Positions 15,737-24,505 of a DNA stretch of 64,000 bases are shown piece after piece (the stretch's first letter is position 1; every line of letters starts with the position of its first letter). The notes beneath the pieces are model-generated. The model was not told the DNA's origin, did not search any database, and saw nothing but the letters and a program-made list of their open reading frames with translations. This DNA is from JAGXKT01 sp964531695 (GTDB taxonomy: Bacteria > Planctomycetota > Phycisphaerae > SM23-33): assembly GCA_964531695.1 (NCBI GenBank), contig CAZHEH010000005.1, positions 62,001-126,000 of the forward strand, read 5' to 3'. Made by a program: the position numbers and the translations under genes.

Positions 15737-18619
15737 ATGAAGCAGGCGGCCTTACGCATCGCGGCGCTCGCATCGGCTCTGGCGGCGCTCTGCGCCCCGA
15801 CGGCCGGCCCGGCCGAAACGCCGGCCCCGGCGCCGGAGGTCATCTACGAGGACGCCGACATCCACGGGCGGGCGATCCACACGTTCCGCGACGACGGCAA
15901 GCCGGTTACGGTGGTGCTGGGCGACTTCGAATTGGCGGCCGGGCGGTACCGCGTGGCCGGACGGGACGCGGTGATCTGGATCCGGTCGGAAACCGTCCGC
16001 GGCGCCCGCCGGCACCGAATCACCGTGTATGTGGAAGGCGAGGCGAGCGTCGTCCGCCCGGACGGCGAGCGGACGGCGGATGAGTCCATGGTCGTGACGA
16101 TGGTGCAGGAAGGCGAGCTGACGGCCCGCGGCCCGGTTCGCCGGCGCCCGCTGACGGACCTGCCGCTGTACCGGCGCGCCCGGGAGGCCACCCGCGGCGA
16201 GACCGAGCCGACGGAGCCCGCCGCCCCGCCGACAGAGGGCGACAGCGGGACCGACGCCGAGCCGGATGGATCGCCGGCCGAGGTCGAGCCCGGCCCGGAC
16301 GCGCGCCCCGGCCCTCCGGCCGAAGCGCCACCGACGCTGCCCGTCGAGTACCGCGCCGACGAGACGACCTCCCGGATGATCGGCGCTGAGCGCGTCACCA
16401 TCGCCCGCGGCAACGTCTATATCTCTCGGGGCCACCCGGAGAGCAACCAATACGTGGAGATGCAGGCCCAGTCGGCGGTGATCTTCAGCGCGGAGACGGA
16501 ACGCCGCGATCACACGGCCGGGCCCGACCCCTTCGACCTGGGCAGTCTGGACGGCGAGACGATCACCGGCGTCTACCTGGAGGGGGACGTTGTGGTGTCT
16601 CGGGGCGAGCGGTACGTCCGCGGGCCGCGGGCCTACTACGACTTCCTCACGAACCGTGCCTATGTGCCGGACGCCGTGTTCCGCACGGTGCAGGAGCAGC
16701 GCGACTTCCCCGTGTACATCCGGGCGGCCGAGATGCGGCAGCTCTCGAGCCGCGAGGTGTACTTCCGCGACGCGATGGTCACGACAAGCGACTTCGCCAG
16801 CCCGACGCACCACGTCCACGCGAGTTCAACCTACCTGATGGATCAGACTCCGTACGACGAGGAGGGCGAGCCGCTGGGTCGCCAGAGCTGGCGGGCCCGG
16901 ATGAAGAACCTGACCTACAATCTCCGCGGCCTTCCCGTGTTCTGGTCCCCCTGGTGGCAGGGCGAGTTCACGCGGGACCAGACCTCGCTGCATAACCTGC
17001 AAGTCGGCTTCCATGGGAAGTTCGGCTTCGGCGTCGAGTCCGAATGGAACCTGTTCCGGCTGATCGGGCTGGTCCGCCCCGGCGGCGTGCGTGCGTACCT
17101 GGACCTGGATTGGTACGAGTCGGGCCTGATCGGCGGCACGCGGTGGAAGTACGACCGCCAGGACGGCCCGCGCCGCTACAGCGGCTATGCCCGGTTCTTC
17201 GGGCTGGTCGACGGACGCGGCGACGACGACTTCGGCGACCGCCGCAAGAACATCCGCGCCCCCAAGGAGCGCGGCCGCCTGCTCTGGCGACACAAGGAGT
17301 ACCTGCCCCGAAGCTGGGAGGCCCAGGCCGAGGTCAGCTACCTGTGCGACAAGAACTTCCTGGAGCAGTACTGGCGCAGCGAGTTCTACGCCGGCAAGGA
17401 CCAGGAGACGCTGATCTACGCCAAGAAGCAGCAGGACAACTGGGCCTTCACCGCCCTGGCGAAGTACAAGCTCAACCGTTTCGACACGCAGAAGGAGGCC
17501 GCGCCCGAGCTGGGCCTGCACCTGATCGGACAGCCGCTGGCGGACGTGCTGACCTACTTCGGCGAGTCCCGCGCGGGCTACGTCCGCTACGACACGGCCA
17601 ACGACTCGACGATGGCCCCGAGCGACCTGCTGTTCCGCGCCGACACGCGCCACGAGCTGAACGTGCCGATCCGCCTCGGGCCGGCCAAGCTCGTGCCGTA
17701 CGCCGTCGGGCGGGCGACGTACTGGGGCGATGAGCCGCGCGTCGCCGAGGGCTACCCCGCCGCCGGGGAACACTGCCGGCTGTACGGGCAGGTCGGCGCC
17801 CGTGCGGCCATGACGTTCTGGCGCCTTTGGCCGGACGTCGAGAGCCGCCTGTGGGACCTGCACGGCCTGCGGCACGTGGTGACGCCCGAGCTGGGGGTGA
17901 TGTTCTCCGACACCGGCGGCGTCTCGCCGAACGAGTTGTACCCGATCGACCCGGACGTGGAGGAACACCTGCGTCGGCAGAACGGCTTCAGCGCGGGCGT
18001 CCACACGCGGCTCCAGACGAAGCGCGGCCCGGCCGGGAACCGCCACATCGCCGACTGGATGCGATTCAGCGCCGTGCTCGGCGTGTACGACAACGGCCCG
18101 GACCTGGCCCCCGCCGACGGGCGGTTCTTCATGTACCGACCGGAGTACAGCCAGGGCAACAACCACCTGAACCTCGACTACACCTGGCACATCTCCGACT
18201 CGACGACCTTCCTGACCGACATGAACGTCGACACGGACCATTGCTCGATCGGCTGGTGGAACGCCGGGCTCTCCGTGGTCCGCAGCCCGCGCATGGCCTA
18301 CTTCGCCGGCATGCGGCTGCTGCCCGACATGGACTCCGGCGTCGGCACCTTCGGCGTGCGGTACAAGGTGAACGAGCGGTACTCCATCAAGGCCCTGGAG
18401 CAGTACGACTTCGATTTCGACAGCGGCAAGAACCTCGCCACGCGCCTCACCATCGTCCGCCGCTTCCCGCGCTGGAACGTGGGCTTCACCTTCATGTTCG
18501 ACAGAACCGCCGGCGACGACGACGTCGGCTTCATGGTGACCGTCTGGCCGGAGGGCATCCCGGAAGTCCGGATCGGCGGCTTCCGCATGAGCTTGCTCGG
18601 CAAGAGCGACGAGAACTGA
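15737..18619 (+). CDS. LptD/OstA-like outer-membrane LPS assembly protein
   Basis: A 960-residue exported protein: signal peptide (residues 1-26), OstA-like N-terminal region, an acidic Pro-rich linker around residues 150-205, a second OstA-like part (ERVTIARGNVYISRG, then GVYLEGDVVVSRGERYVRG), and a long C-terminal region of alternating Tyr/Trp/Arg strands typical of a beta-barrel. It would pass LPS into the outer leaflet. It lacks the usual pattern of paired cysteines that I can recognise, so disulfide pairing may differ from E. coli. AAGGAGCGAA precedes the ATG. The DUF374 gene upstream supports an LPS-type envelope. The assignment to LptD rather than a sibling OstA protein is likely but not proven. 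Confidence 0.75.
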   Translation: MKQAALRIAALASALAALCAPTAGPAETPAPAPEVIYEDADIHGRAIHTFRDDGKPVTVVLGDFELAAGRYRVAGRDAVIWIRSETVRGARRHRITVYVEGEASVVRPDGERTADESMVVTMVQEGELTARGPVRRRPLTDLPLYRRAREATRGETEPTEPAAPPTEGDSGTDAEPDGSPAEVEPGPDARPGPPAEAPPTLPVEYRADETTSRMIGAERVTIARGNVYISRGHPESNQYVEMQAQSAVIFSAETERRDHTAGPDPFDLGSLDGETITGVYLEGDVVVSRGERYVRGPRAYYDFLTNRAYVPDAVFRTVQEQRDFPVYIRAAEMRQLSSREVYFRDAMVTTSDFASPTHHVHASSTYLMDQTPYDEEGEPLGRQSWRARMKNLTYNLRGLPVFWSPWWQGEFTRDQTSLHNLQVGFHGKFGFGVESEWNLFRLIGLVRPGGVRAYLDLDWYESGLIGGTRWKYDRQDGPRRYSGYARFFGLVDGRGDDDFGDRRKNIRAPKERGRLLWRHKEYLPRSWEAQAEVSYLCDKNFLEQYWRSEFYAGKDQETLIYAKKQQDNWAFTALAKYKLNRFDTQKEAAPELGLHLIGQPLADVLTYFGESRAGYVRYDTANDSTMAPSDLLFRADTRHELNVPIRLGPAKLVPYAVGRATYWGDEPRVAEGYPAAGEHCRLYGQVGARAAMTFWRLWPDVESRLWDLHGLRHVVTPELGVMFSDTGGVSPNELYPIDPDVEEHLRRQNGFSAGVHTRLQTKRGPAGNRHIADWMRFSAVLGVYDNGPDLAPADGRFFMYRPEYSQGNNHLNLDYTWHISDSTTFLTDMNVDTDHCSIGWWNAGLSVVRSPRMAYFAGMRLLPDMDSGVGTFGVRYKVNERYSIKALEQYDFDFDSGKNLATRLTIVRRFPRWNVGFTFMFDRTAGDDDVGFMVTVWPEGIPEVRIGGFRMSLLGKSDEN

Positions 18620-18654
18620 TTCCGGCCGACCCGCCCCGTTCCGAGAGCACCGCC

Positions 18655-19839
18655 ATGCCACAGGTCGCCCACAACGGAACCGACGCGCGCCCGCCGGGGC
18701 TGGGGCTGCTCGGCTGCGGGGCCTTCGGGCGCTTCTGCCTGCGGGCGTACGCGCGGCTGCCGGGGGTCCGGCTCGCGGCCGCCGCCCGAGCAAGATCCCC
18801 CGAAGCGCGCGCCCTGTGCCACGAACTGGGCATGCGCGTACTCGGCGAGTACCGCGACGTGATCCGGGACGAGGAGGTCGATGTCGTCCATGTCGCCACG
18901 CCGCCTTCCAGCCACCGCGAACTGGCGATGGCCGCCCTGGATGCCGGCAAGCACGTGCTCTGCGAGAAGCCGCCGGCGCTGACGGCCGACGAGGCGCAAG
19001 AGCTGGCCGACGCGGCGCGGCGGGCCGGGCGATTCTGCGCGGTCAACTTCGTCATGCGGCACGCGCCGGTCTCGGCGGCCGTGCGACGCATCCTGCGGGA
19101 CGGGCCCCTCGGCCGGCCGCTCGCGGCCCGCGTGACGAACCTCGGCTCGGACGCCGGGCTGGCGCCCGATCACTGGTTCTGGGACAAGCGGCTCTCCGGC
19201 GGCATCTTCGTTGAGCACGGCGTGCACTTCTTCGACCTGTACGGCGGGTGGCTCGGGGCCGGGCGGGTGGTCTCGGCCGCGGCGGCCGATCGGCTTCGTC
19301 CACCCGTGCCCGAGGAGGCCCCGACGCCGGAAGACCGCGTGCAGTGCACGGTGCGCCACGATTCCGGCGCGCTGGTCAGCCACTACCACGGCTTCGACCA
19401 GATCGGTCCGATGGACCGCTGCGAGCACGTCATCCGCTGCGAGATGGGCGACGTGCGGGTCGAGGGCTGGCTCCCCGAGCGGCTTGTGGTCGACGCGGCC
19501 GTGGACGAGGCCGGCGCCGAGCGGCTGGCCGCCTGCTGCCCGGACGGGCACATGGAGACCGTCGCGAGTTACGCCGGCGGGCCGGCCATCCGCGGCCGCG
19601 GGCGGATGCACCACGTCACGCGGCGCGTTCGCCTCCTGTGGCACCCCACCACCGACAAGGAGGCGCTGTACGCCGACTGCCTGCGGTCGCTGCTCGGCGA
19701 GCAGCTCGCCTGGGCGGCCGACACGTCGCGCGATCGCCTCGTAACCGAGCCGCTCGGCCCCGCGGCCGTCGCACTGGCCGAGCGGGCCGCCCGCCTGGCG
19801 GAACGCGCGAAGACGCCGACGCGAGCGTCCGATGCATAG
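18655..19839 (+). CDS. Gfo/Idh/MocA family oxidoreductase (first of a tandem pair)
   Basis: A 394-residue NAD(P)-dependent oxidoreductase. The N-terminal Rossmann motif is GLLGCGAFGRFC near residue 17, and the family motif GKHVLCEKPPAL carries the conserved EKP lysine near residue 111. The C-terminal substrate domain contains GGIFVEHGVHFFD and the paralogue-shared YHGFDQIGPMDR. It is clearly paralogous to the next gene, sharing those blocks nearly verbatim, so the pair arose by tandem duplication. The first ATG after LptD is used. The substrate is unknown; these enzymes usually act on sugars or inositols, which fits the glycan-degrading neighbourhood. Confidence 0.88.
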   Translation: MPQVAHNGTDARPPGLGLLGCGAFGRFCLRAYARLPGVRLAAAARARSPEARALCHELGMRVLGEYRDVIRDEEVDVVHVATPPSSHRELAMAALDAGKHVLCEKPPALTADEAQELADAARRAGRFCAVNFVMRHAPVSAAVRRILRDGPLGRPLAARVTNLGSDAGLAPDHWFWDKRLSGGIFVEHGVHFFDLYGGWLGAGRVVSAAAADRLRPPVPEEAPTPEDRVQCTVRHDSGALVSHYHGFDQIGPMDRCEHVIRCEMGDVRVEGWLPERLVVDAAVDEAGAERLAACCPDGHMETVASYAGGPAIRGRGRMHHVTRRVRLLWHPTTDKEALYADCLRSLLGEQLAWAADTSRDRLVTEPLGPAAVALAERAARLAERAKTPTRASDA

Positions 19840-19864
19840 GATACACCCGAACCGGAGACCCTGA

Positions 19865-20983
19865 ATGAGCAGCAAAGCCCCCCTCGGGCTGGGAATGATC
19901 GGATGCGGCGCCTTCGGGCGATTCTGCCTGGACGCGTTCGCCGAGCTGGACTGCGTGCGTCTGGCGGCCGTGGCGGACGAACGCCCGGACGCCGCCCGCG
20001 CATGTGCCGAAGCGCACGAAGCCGCGGCCGCCACGCCGGCCGAGCTGGTCACGCGGGACGACGTGGATCTCGTCCACATCGCCACGCCGCCGTCGAGCCA
20101 CCGGGACCTGGCCGTGGCCGCCCTGCGTGCCGGCAAGCACGTGCTGTGCGAGAAGCCGCTGGCGATGGACCTGTCGGAGGCGGACGAGATTCTCGCCGCC
20201 GCCGAGCAGGCCGGGCGAATCTGCCCGGTGAACTTCGTGCTGCGGCACAACGAGCTGGTCGATGCGGTGTCGGACCTGCTGGCGGCCGGGCCGCTCGGCA
20301 AGCCGCTGGCCGCCCGGCTGACCAACTGCGCTTTCGACACGTACATGCCTCCGGAGCACTGGTTCTGGGACCCGGGCGTGTCGGGCGGCATCTTCGTAGA
20401 GCACGGCGTGCACTTCTTCGACATGTACCGGCAGTGGCTCGGGCCGGGCGAGGTCGTCAATGCCCACACGGAGACCCGCGACGGCCGGATGGAGGACCGC
20501 GTCACCTGTACGGTCCGTCACACGCCCGCCGAGGGTCCGCCCGTGCTGGTCAGCCACTACCACGGCTTCGACCAGATCGAGCCGATGGACCGCGCCGAGC
20601 ACCGGATCGTCTGCGAGATGGGCGACATCCGCCTACACGGGTGGGTGCCGCTGAGCTTGGCCGTGGACGCCGCCGTGGACGACGAAGGCGCCGAGCGCCT
20701 CCGGGCCTGCCGGACATGGACAACTGCCGAAGTCGTCGAGCAATTCGGCGACGGGCGGACCGACTACCGCGGCCGCGGCGTTCCCCGCCGCGTCACCCAG
20801 CGCCTACGGCTGAGCTACACGCCGGAGCCGGACAAGGCGAAGGTCTACTCCGACGGACTCCGGGCCCTTTTGGTCGACCAGGCGGCGTACATCGCCGAAC
20901 CTTCGCACCCGCGCCGCGTGACCGAGCGGGACGGGCGCGACGCCCTGGCGATCGCGGCCTCGGCACGCGAGATGGCGCAGTAG
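19865..20983 (+). CDS. Gfo/Idh/MocA family oxidoreductase (second of a tandem pair)
   Basis: A 372-residue paralogue of the preceding protein. Motifs: GMIGCGAFGRFC (Rossmann), GKHVLCEKPLAMD (EKP lysine), GGIFVEHGVHFFD, and YHGFDQIEPMDR. The gap to the upstream gene is 25 bp, so the two are co-transcribed and may form a heteromer or act on related substrates. The N-terminal half is the more similar; the C-terminal 100 residues differ, mostly around the region after YRGRGVPRRV, suggesting distinct substrates. Transcription ends towards a convergent PEP-CTERM gene. Confidence 0.88.
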   Translation: MSSKAPLGLGMIGCGAFGRFCLDAFAELDCVRLAAVADERPDAARACAEAHEAAAATPAELVTRDDVDLVHIATPPSSHRDLAVAALRAGKHVLCEKPLAMDLSEADEILAAAEQAGRICPVNFVLRHNELVDAVSDLLAAGPLGKPLAARLTNCAFDTYMPPEHWFWDPGVSGGIFVEHGVHFFDMYRQWLGPGEVVNAHTETRDGRMEDRVTCTVRHTPAEGPPVLVSHYHGFDQIEPMDRAEHRIVCEMGDIRLHGWVPLSLAVDAAVDDEGAERLRACRTWTTAEVVEQFGDGRTDYRGRGVPRRVTQRLRLSYTPEPDKAKVYSDGLRALLVDQAAYIAEPSHPRRVTERDGRDALAIAASAREMAQ

Positions 20984-21065
20984 CCGAGCCACCGCGCCGG
21001 GCTCGACCCGCGACCCGGCCGTCGCCACCCCGTGCACGGCGCCATCCTCTCTCTGCGCGAAAGTA

Positions 21066-21091
21066 CGCCGCGGGACGGGCGTCCCACGGCG
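21066..21091. terminator. Hairpin between convergent genes
   Basis: An 11-bp stem with one C-A mismatch (21066-21076 with 21081-21091, 4-base loop) lies between the stops at 20983 and 21136. No T-run follows on either strand, so its role as terminator is uncertain. Confidence 0.4.
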
Positions 21092-21135
21092 TGGAGGCAT
21101 CTCCGTGTGTCGATGCGATCGTCCGGTTGGGGTGG

Positions 21136-21837
21136 CTACCGCCGTCGGCGGATCAGCGACAGCCCGCCGAGAGCCAGCAGCGCCAGTGACGCCGGCTCCG
21201 GGACGAACTGCACGTTGTCCACTACAGCGGTGACATCCACGGTGCGCGTGTCGCCGATCTGCCCCACGGGTGTCAACGGGTCGGTCCAGCCCGGCAACAG
21301 GAAGAGTTGCAGCGTCACGGGCTCGTAGGCGTCGAGGTCCGGCAGCGAGACCGTCTTCGCGCCCGCGCTGGTGTACTTCGCGGTCACGATCTCCTGCGGA
21401 CCGTCGTTGTCGTAGTACGCCACCTGCAGATCAAGGTAGATGTCCGCGTTTGTCGGATAGCCCGTATCGTCGATGACGAACGACTCGACGTCCAGCTCGA
21501 CGGCGTCGGTCCCGACGGGCACGTATAGCATGCCGTCCTGCGAGATGGTGGCCGTGGCTCCCGCCCCCGCCAAGAGCGTCGGGGCCCAGCCCGACCCGCC
21601 GCCGCGGTCCGTGTACTGGTAGACCTCCTGGGCCCACAGCTCGAGTTCCTCCTCGTCGTCGGCCGGGGAGTCCACGTCGGCGATCTCGGCGCTCGCAGCG
21701 CCCGAGGGCTGTGCGTCGAGCGTCCATTTGCCGTCGTCACCGTCGTTGAAGTCCCCGTTCTGGATGTCCCCCGCAGCCGGCGCAACCGCTACGGCCAACG
21801 CCCCCGCGACCATCATTGCATACATGCCCGATCTCAT
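21136..21837 (-). CDS. Exported PEP-CTERM protein
   Basis: A 233-residue protein with a signal peptide (residues 1-23, ending PAAGD), a beta-rich body starting IQNGDFNDGDDG like many planctomycete carbohydrate-binding-fold proteins, and a PEP-CTERM tail: VPEPAS at 212-217, hydrophobic LALLALGGLSLI, RRRR end. The body has two long Asp/Glu runs (DVDSPADDEEELELW) and a 'DVTAVVDNVQFVPEP' junction typical of the class. Start chosen at ATG 21837, preceded by AAGGAG; the longer frame upstream has no signal peptide. Ligand unknown. It is divergent from ablA. Confidence 0.82.
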   Translation of the reverse strand: MRSGMYAMMVAGALAVAVAPAAGDIQNGDFNDGDDGKWTLDAQPSGAASAEIADVDSPADDEEELELWAQEVYQYTDRGGGSGWAPTLLAGAGATATISQDGMLYVPVGTDAVELDVESFVIDDTGYPTNADIYLDLQVAYYDNDGPQEIVTAKYTSAGAKTVSLPDLDAYEPVTLQLFLLPGWTDPLTPVGQIGDTRTVDVTAVVDNVQFVPEPASLALLALGGLSLIRRRR

Positions 21838-22259
21838 AGTCCCGCTCCTTATTCGCACCATCCTTGATTCCAGCGCGGACCCGCCGCCCGCGCACAAGTA
21901 AAGCCGTTCCATCGAGCATGAGCATGCGCTGATGCGCCCTCCCGAGCGGCCCTCTCCGGCCGTGCAATTGTGCTGCCTTGCCGGGCCGAGCGGGCCCGAC
22001 ATCACCCATTATGCCCCGCCGGGCCGGCGTGTCAAGCGTCTGCCCCGTAACTCACCGGGAATTTCTCCCACGGGGCGGTGCCGGGAGCCCCTAAACCCGA
22101 TTTCGGTAGATGTTTGCATGCCCTCGGGCGATCTGGTATGCTAATGGACCGACCTTGGCGGCCGGTTTCTGTCTGGAGGGGTCCCGCCGGTATCGTTCCC
22201 GTATCATCGCACCGATGGCGATGCAGAAGCGCGGCGCCAATACAAAATAAGAGGATGTA
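21838..22259. other. Divergent intergenic region upstream of ablA, 422 bp
   Basis: No gene is convincing here. It holds the ribosome site of the PEP-CTERM gene at its left end, a G/C hairpin (arms GCCCCG near 22041 and CGGGGC near 22071), and the ablA promoter at 22114-22142. I looked for a lysine riboswitch before ablA and did not recognise its conserved core. Confidence 0.5.
22114..22142 (+). promoter_or_regulatory. Sigma-70-type promoter of the abl operon
   Basis: TTGCAT (22114-22119) and TATGCT (22137-22142) are separated by exactly 17 bases. The ablA start is about 118 bp downstream, leaving room for a leader. Confidence 0.5.
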
Positions 22260-23618
22260 ATGCTGACCGCTATGGACACTCAGAAACAGCTTACTGACAC
22301 GCAGAAGCAAGTGGCTGAGAGAATCTCCCCCGATGTGGCGATTTCCCATTGGCGCGACTGGAAGTGGCAGATCCGCCACCGCGTCCGGGACATCGATACG
22401 TTCGAGCGGCTTCTCGGCATCGGGTTCGAGCCGGAGGAGCGCAAGCGGCTTGAGCGAACGCTCGAGAAGTTCCCGTTGTCCATCACGCCGTACTACCTGT
22501 CGCTGATCGACAGCGAGGATTTCCGGAACGATCCGATCTACAAGCAGTCGTTCCCCTCGCCGGCCGAGCTGGAGGTGAGCCGGGCGGACATGGCGGACCC
22601 GCTGCATGAGGATGAGGACTCCCCCGCCGAGGGCATCACGCATCGCTACCCGGACCGCGTGTTGTTCCACGTGTCGAACGTGTGCGCGATGTACTGCCGC
22701 CACTGCACGCGGAAGCGTAAGGTCGGCGACGTGGACTTCATCCCCGAGCGCGACCACATCTCCGCGGGCATCGAGTACATCCGCAAGACGCCCGAGGTCC
22801 GCGACGTGCTGCTTTCGGGCGGCGACCCGTTCCTGCTGAATGACGAGTACCTGGACTGGATCCTCGACGAGCTGCGGGCGATTCCGCACGTCGAGATCAT
22901 CCGCATCGGCACGCGAACGCCCGTGGTGCTGCCCTACCGCATCACGGACGAGCTGGTGGCGATGCTGCGCAAGCATCAGCCGATCTGGATCAACACGCAC
23001 TTCAACCATCCGCGCGAGATGACGGCCGCGTCGCGAAACGCGCTGGCCAAGCTCGCCGACGCCGGTTTCCCGCTGGGCAACCAGTCGGTGCTGCTGGCAG
23101 GCGTCAACGACTGCCCGCGGATCATGAAGGCGCTGGTCCACAAGCTCGTAGCCAACCGCGTGCGGCCGTACTACCTGTACCAGTGCGACCTGTCCGAGGG
23201 GCTCGGCCACTTCCGAACGCCCGTGGGCAAGGGCGTGGAGATCATCGAGGGCCTGCGCGGGCACACGACAGGCTTCGCGGTGCCGACGTACGTCATCGAC
23301 GCCCCGGGCGGCGGCGGCAAGATCCCGGTCGCGCCGAACTACGTCCTCAGCCGCGGCACCGACCGCGTCGTGCTGCGGAACTACGAGGGCGTCATCACGA
23401 CGTACCAGGAGCCGGACAGCTACCCTGCCGTCGAGTGCGACCGGAATTGCGCCGAATGCGTGCTGACGCTCAAGACGGCCGACGCCCCGGAGCACGACCC
23501 CGTCGGCATCACCAAGCTGCTCGGCAGCTACGACGAGACGATCTCGCTCGTGCCCGAGGGCAACGAGCGGATCGAGCGTCGAAACGGCGAGGACAAGTCC
23601 GAGACCCCGGCCGGGTAG
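22260..23618 (+). CDS. ablA: L-lysine 2,3-aminomutase
   Basis: A radical-SAM, PLP-dependent enzyme converting L-alpha-lysine to L-beta-lysine. The 452-residue length fits. The [4Fe-4S] motif CAMYCRHC is at residues 142-149 (Cys142, 146, 149), RVLFHVSN precedes it, and the PLP lysine is Lys354 in PGGGGKIPVAPNY. A good ribosome site (AAGAGGATG) precedes the ATG. The next four genes are a polar amino-acid ABC importer and an ablB-type acetyltransferase. This supports AblA, making beta-lysine for the compatible solute N-epsilon-acetyl-beta-lysine, rather than lysine fermentation. The C-terminal cysteine cluster CDRNCAECVLT is also typical. Confidence 0.93.
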   Translation: MLTAMDTQKQLTDTQKQVAERISPDVAISHWRDWKWQIRHRVRDIDTFERLLGIGFEPEERKRLERTLEKFPLSITPYYLSLIDSEDFRNDPIYKQSFPSPAELEVSRADMADPLHEDEDSPAEGITHRYPDRVLFHVSNVCAMYCRHCTRKRKVGDVDFIPERDHISAGIEYIRKTPEVRDVLLSGGDPFLLNDEYLDWILDELRAIPHVEIIRIGTRTPVVLPYRITDELVAMLRKHQPIWINTHFNHPREMTAASRNALAKLADAGFPLGNQSVLLAGVNDCPRIMKALVHKLVANRVRPYYLYQCDLSEGLGHFRTPVGKGVEIIEGLRGHTTGFAVPTYVIDAPGGGGKIPVAPNYVLSRGTDRVVLRNYEGVITTYQEPDSYPAVECDRNCAECVLTLKTADAPEHDPVGITKLLGSYDETISLVPEGNERIERRNGEDKSETPAG

Positions 23619-23630
23619 AAAGGAGCCCCC

Positions 23631-24407
23631 ATGGCAACGCGGCACCTCCTGTGTGCGGCCCTGGCGCTGGCGGGCGTGGCAGTCGCCGCGCTCGGACTCG
23701 CCGGCTGCGAGAGCAAGGACGACGACACGCTGACCGTCGCCCTGACGGGCCAGTACCCGCCGTTCAGCACCTATGACGAGAACGGCAACCTTGAGGGATT
23801 CGACGTGGATGTGGCCCGCGCCATCGCGGCCGAGATGGGCCGCGAGGTGGAGTTCGTCGCCACGAAGTGGGACGCCATGATTCCCGGCCTGCAGGCGGGC
23901 AAGTACGACGCCATCATCGGCTCCATGGCCGTGACGCCCGAGCGGGAGAAGGCCGTGAGCTTCTCCGAGCCCTACTACCGCTCGGGCGCTCAGCTCTACG
24001 TCCACGAGCGTCACGCCGAGGAAATCCAAGGCATCGCCGACTGCGCCGCCAAGCCGGTCGGCGTGGTCCGCGGCGAGACCTACCAGCACTACCTCGAGCA
24101 GAACCGCCCCGACGTGAACGTCCGGACCTACGGCGGCACGCCCGAGATCTTCCAGGAGGTCTCCAGCGGGCGGCTGGTGGGTTTCGTCAGCGACCGCCTC
24201 GTCGGCCTCTACCAGATCGAGCAGGCCGGCGAGCCGTTCGTACCCGTCGGCGACCTGCTCTACGCGGAGCGGATGGCCATTCCCGTCCACAAGGACCGCC
24301 CCGAGCTGCTCCGAGAGATCAACGCCGCGCTCCAGGCCGTCAAGGAAAGCGGAAAGCTCGACGAGATCCACCGCAAGTGGTTCGGACGCCCGCCGGGCGG
24401 TCCGTAG
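23631..24407 (+). CDS. Polar amino acid ABC importer, solute-binding lipoprotein
   Basis: A 258-residue family-3 solute-binding protein, lipid-anchored by Cys26 (lipobox LAGC). It has the signature YPPFSTYDENGNLEGFDVDVARAI, then MIPGLQAGKYDAIIGSMAVTPEREK, typical of Arg/Lys/His/Gln binders. It would deliver the amino acid to the permease encoded next. The gap to ablA is 12 bp, placing it in the same operon, and the neighbours make lysine the best guess for its ligand. That guess comes from context, not from the residues of the binding site. Confidence 0.9.
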   Translation: MATRHLLCAALALAGVAVAALGLAGCESKDDDTLTVALTGQYPPFSTYDENGNLEGFDVDVARAIAAEMGREVEFVATKWDAMIPGLQAGKYDAIIGSMAVTPEREKAVSFSEPYYRSGAQLYVHERHAEEIQGIADCAAKPVGVVRGETYQHYLEQNRPDVNVRTYGGTPEIFQEVSSGRLVGFVSDRLVGLYQIEQAGEPFVPVGDLLYAERMAIPVHKDRPELLREINAALQAVKESGKLDEIHRKWFGRPPGGP

Positions 24408-24505
24408 CGGATCGTTCCGCCACCGCACGGCCCCGAGGCGGTCGCTCCGCCCGCGAGGCCGTCGCTCTTCCCCGCACCCGAAGTACCACGTAAGGAGGCC
24501 CCATC

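Noticed and set aside
17827..18654. Long upstream extension of the first oxidoreductase frame
   Set aside because: It is a shadow of the LptD-like gene; the family start is at 18655.
21960..22259. Lysine riboswitch before ablA
   Set aside because: I did not find the conserved core or kissing-loop pattern; only a promoter and a G/C hairpin are seen.
22660..22680. A TGTTCCACGTG half-site similar to parS
   Set aside because: Only the left half matches and it lies inside ablA coding sequence, explained by the codons.
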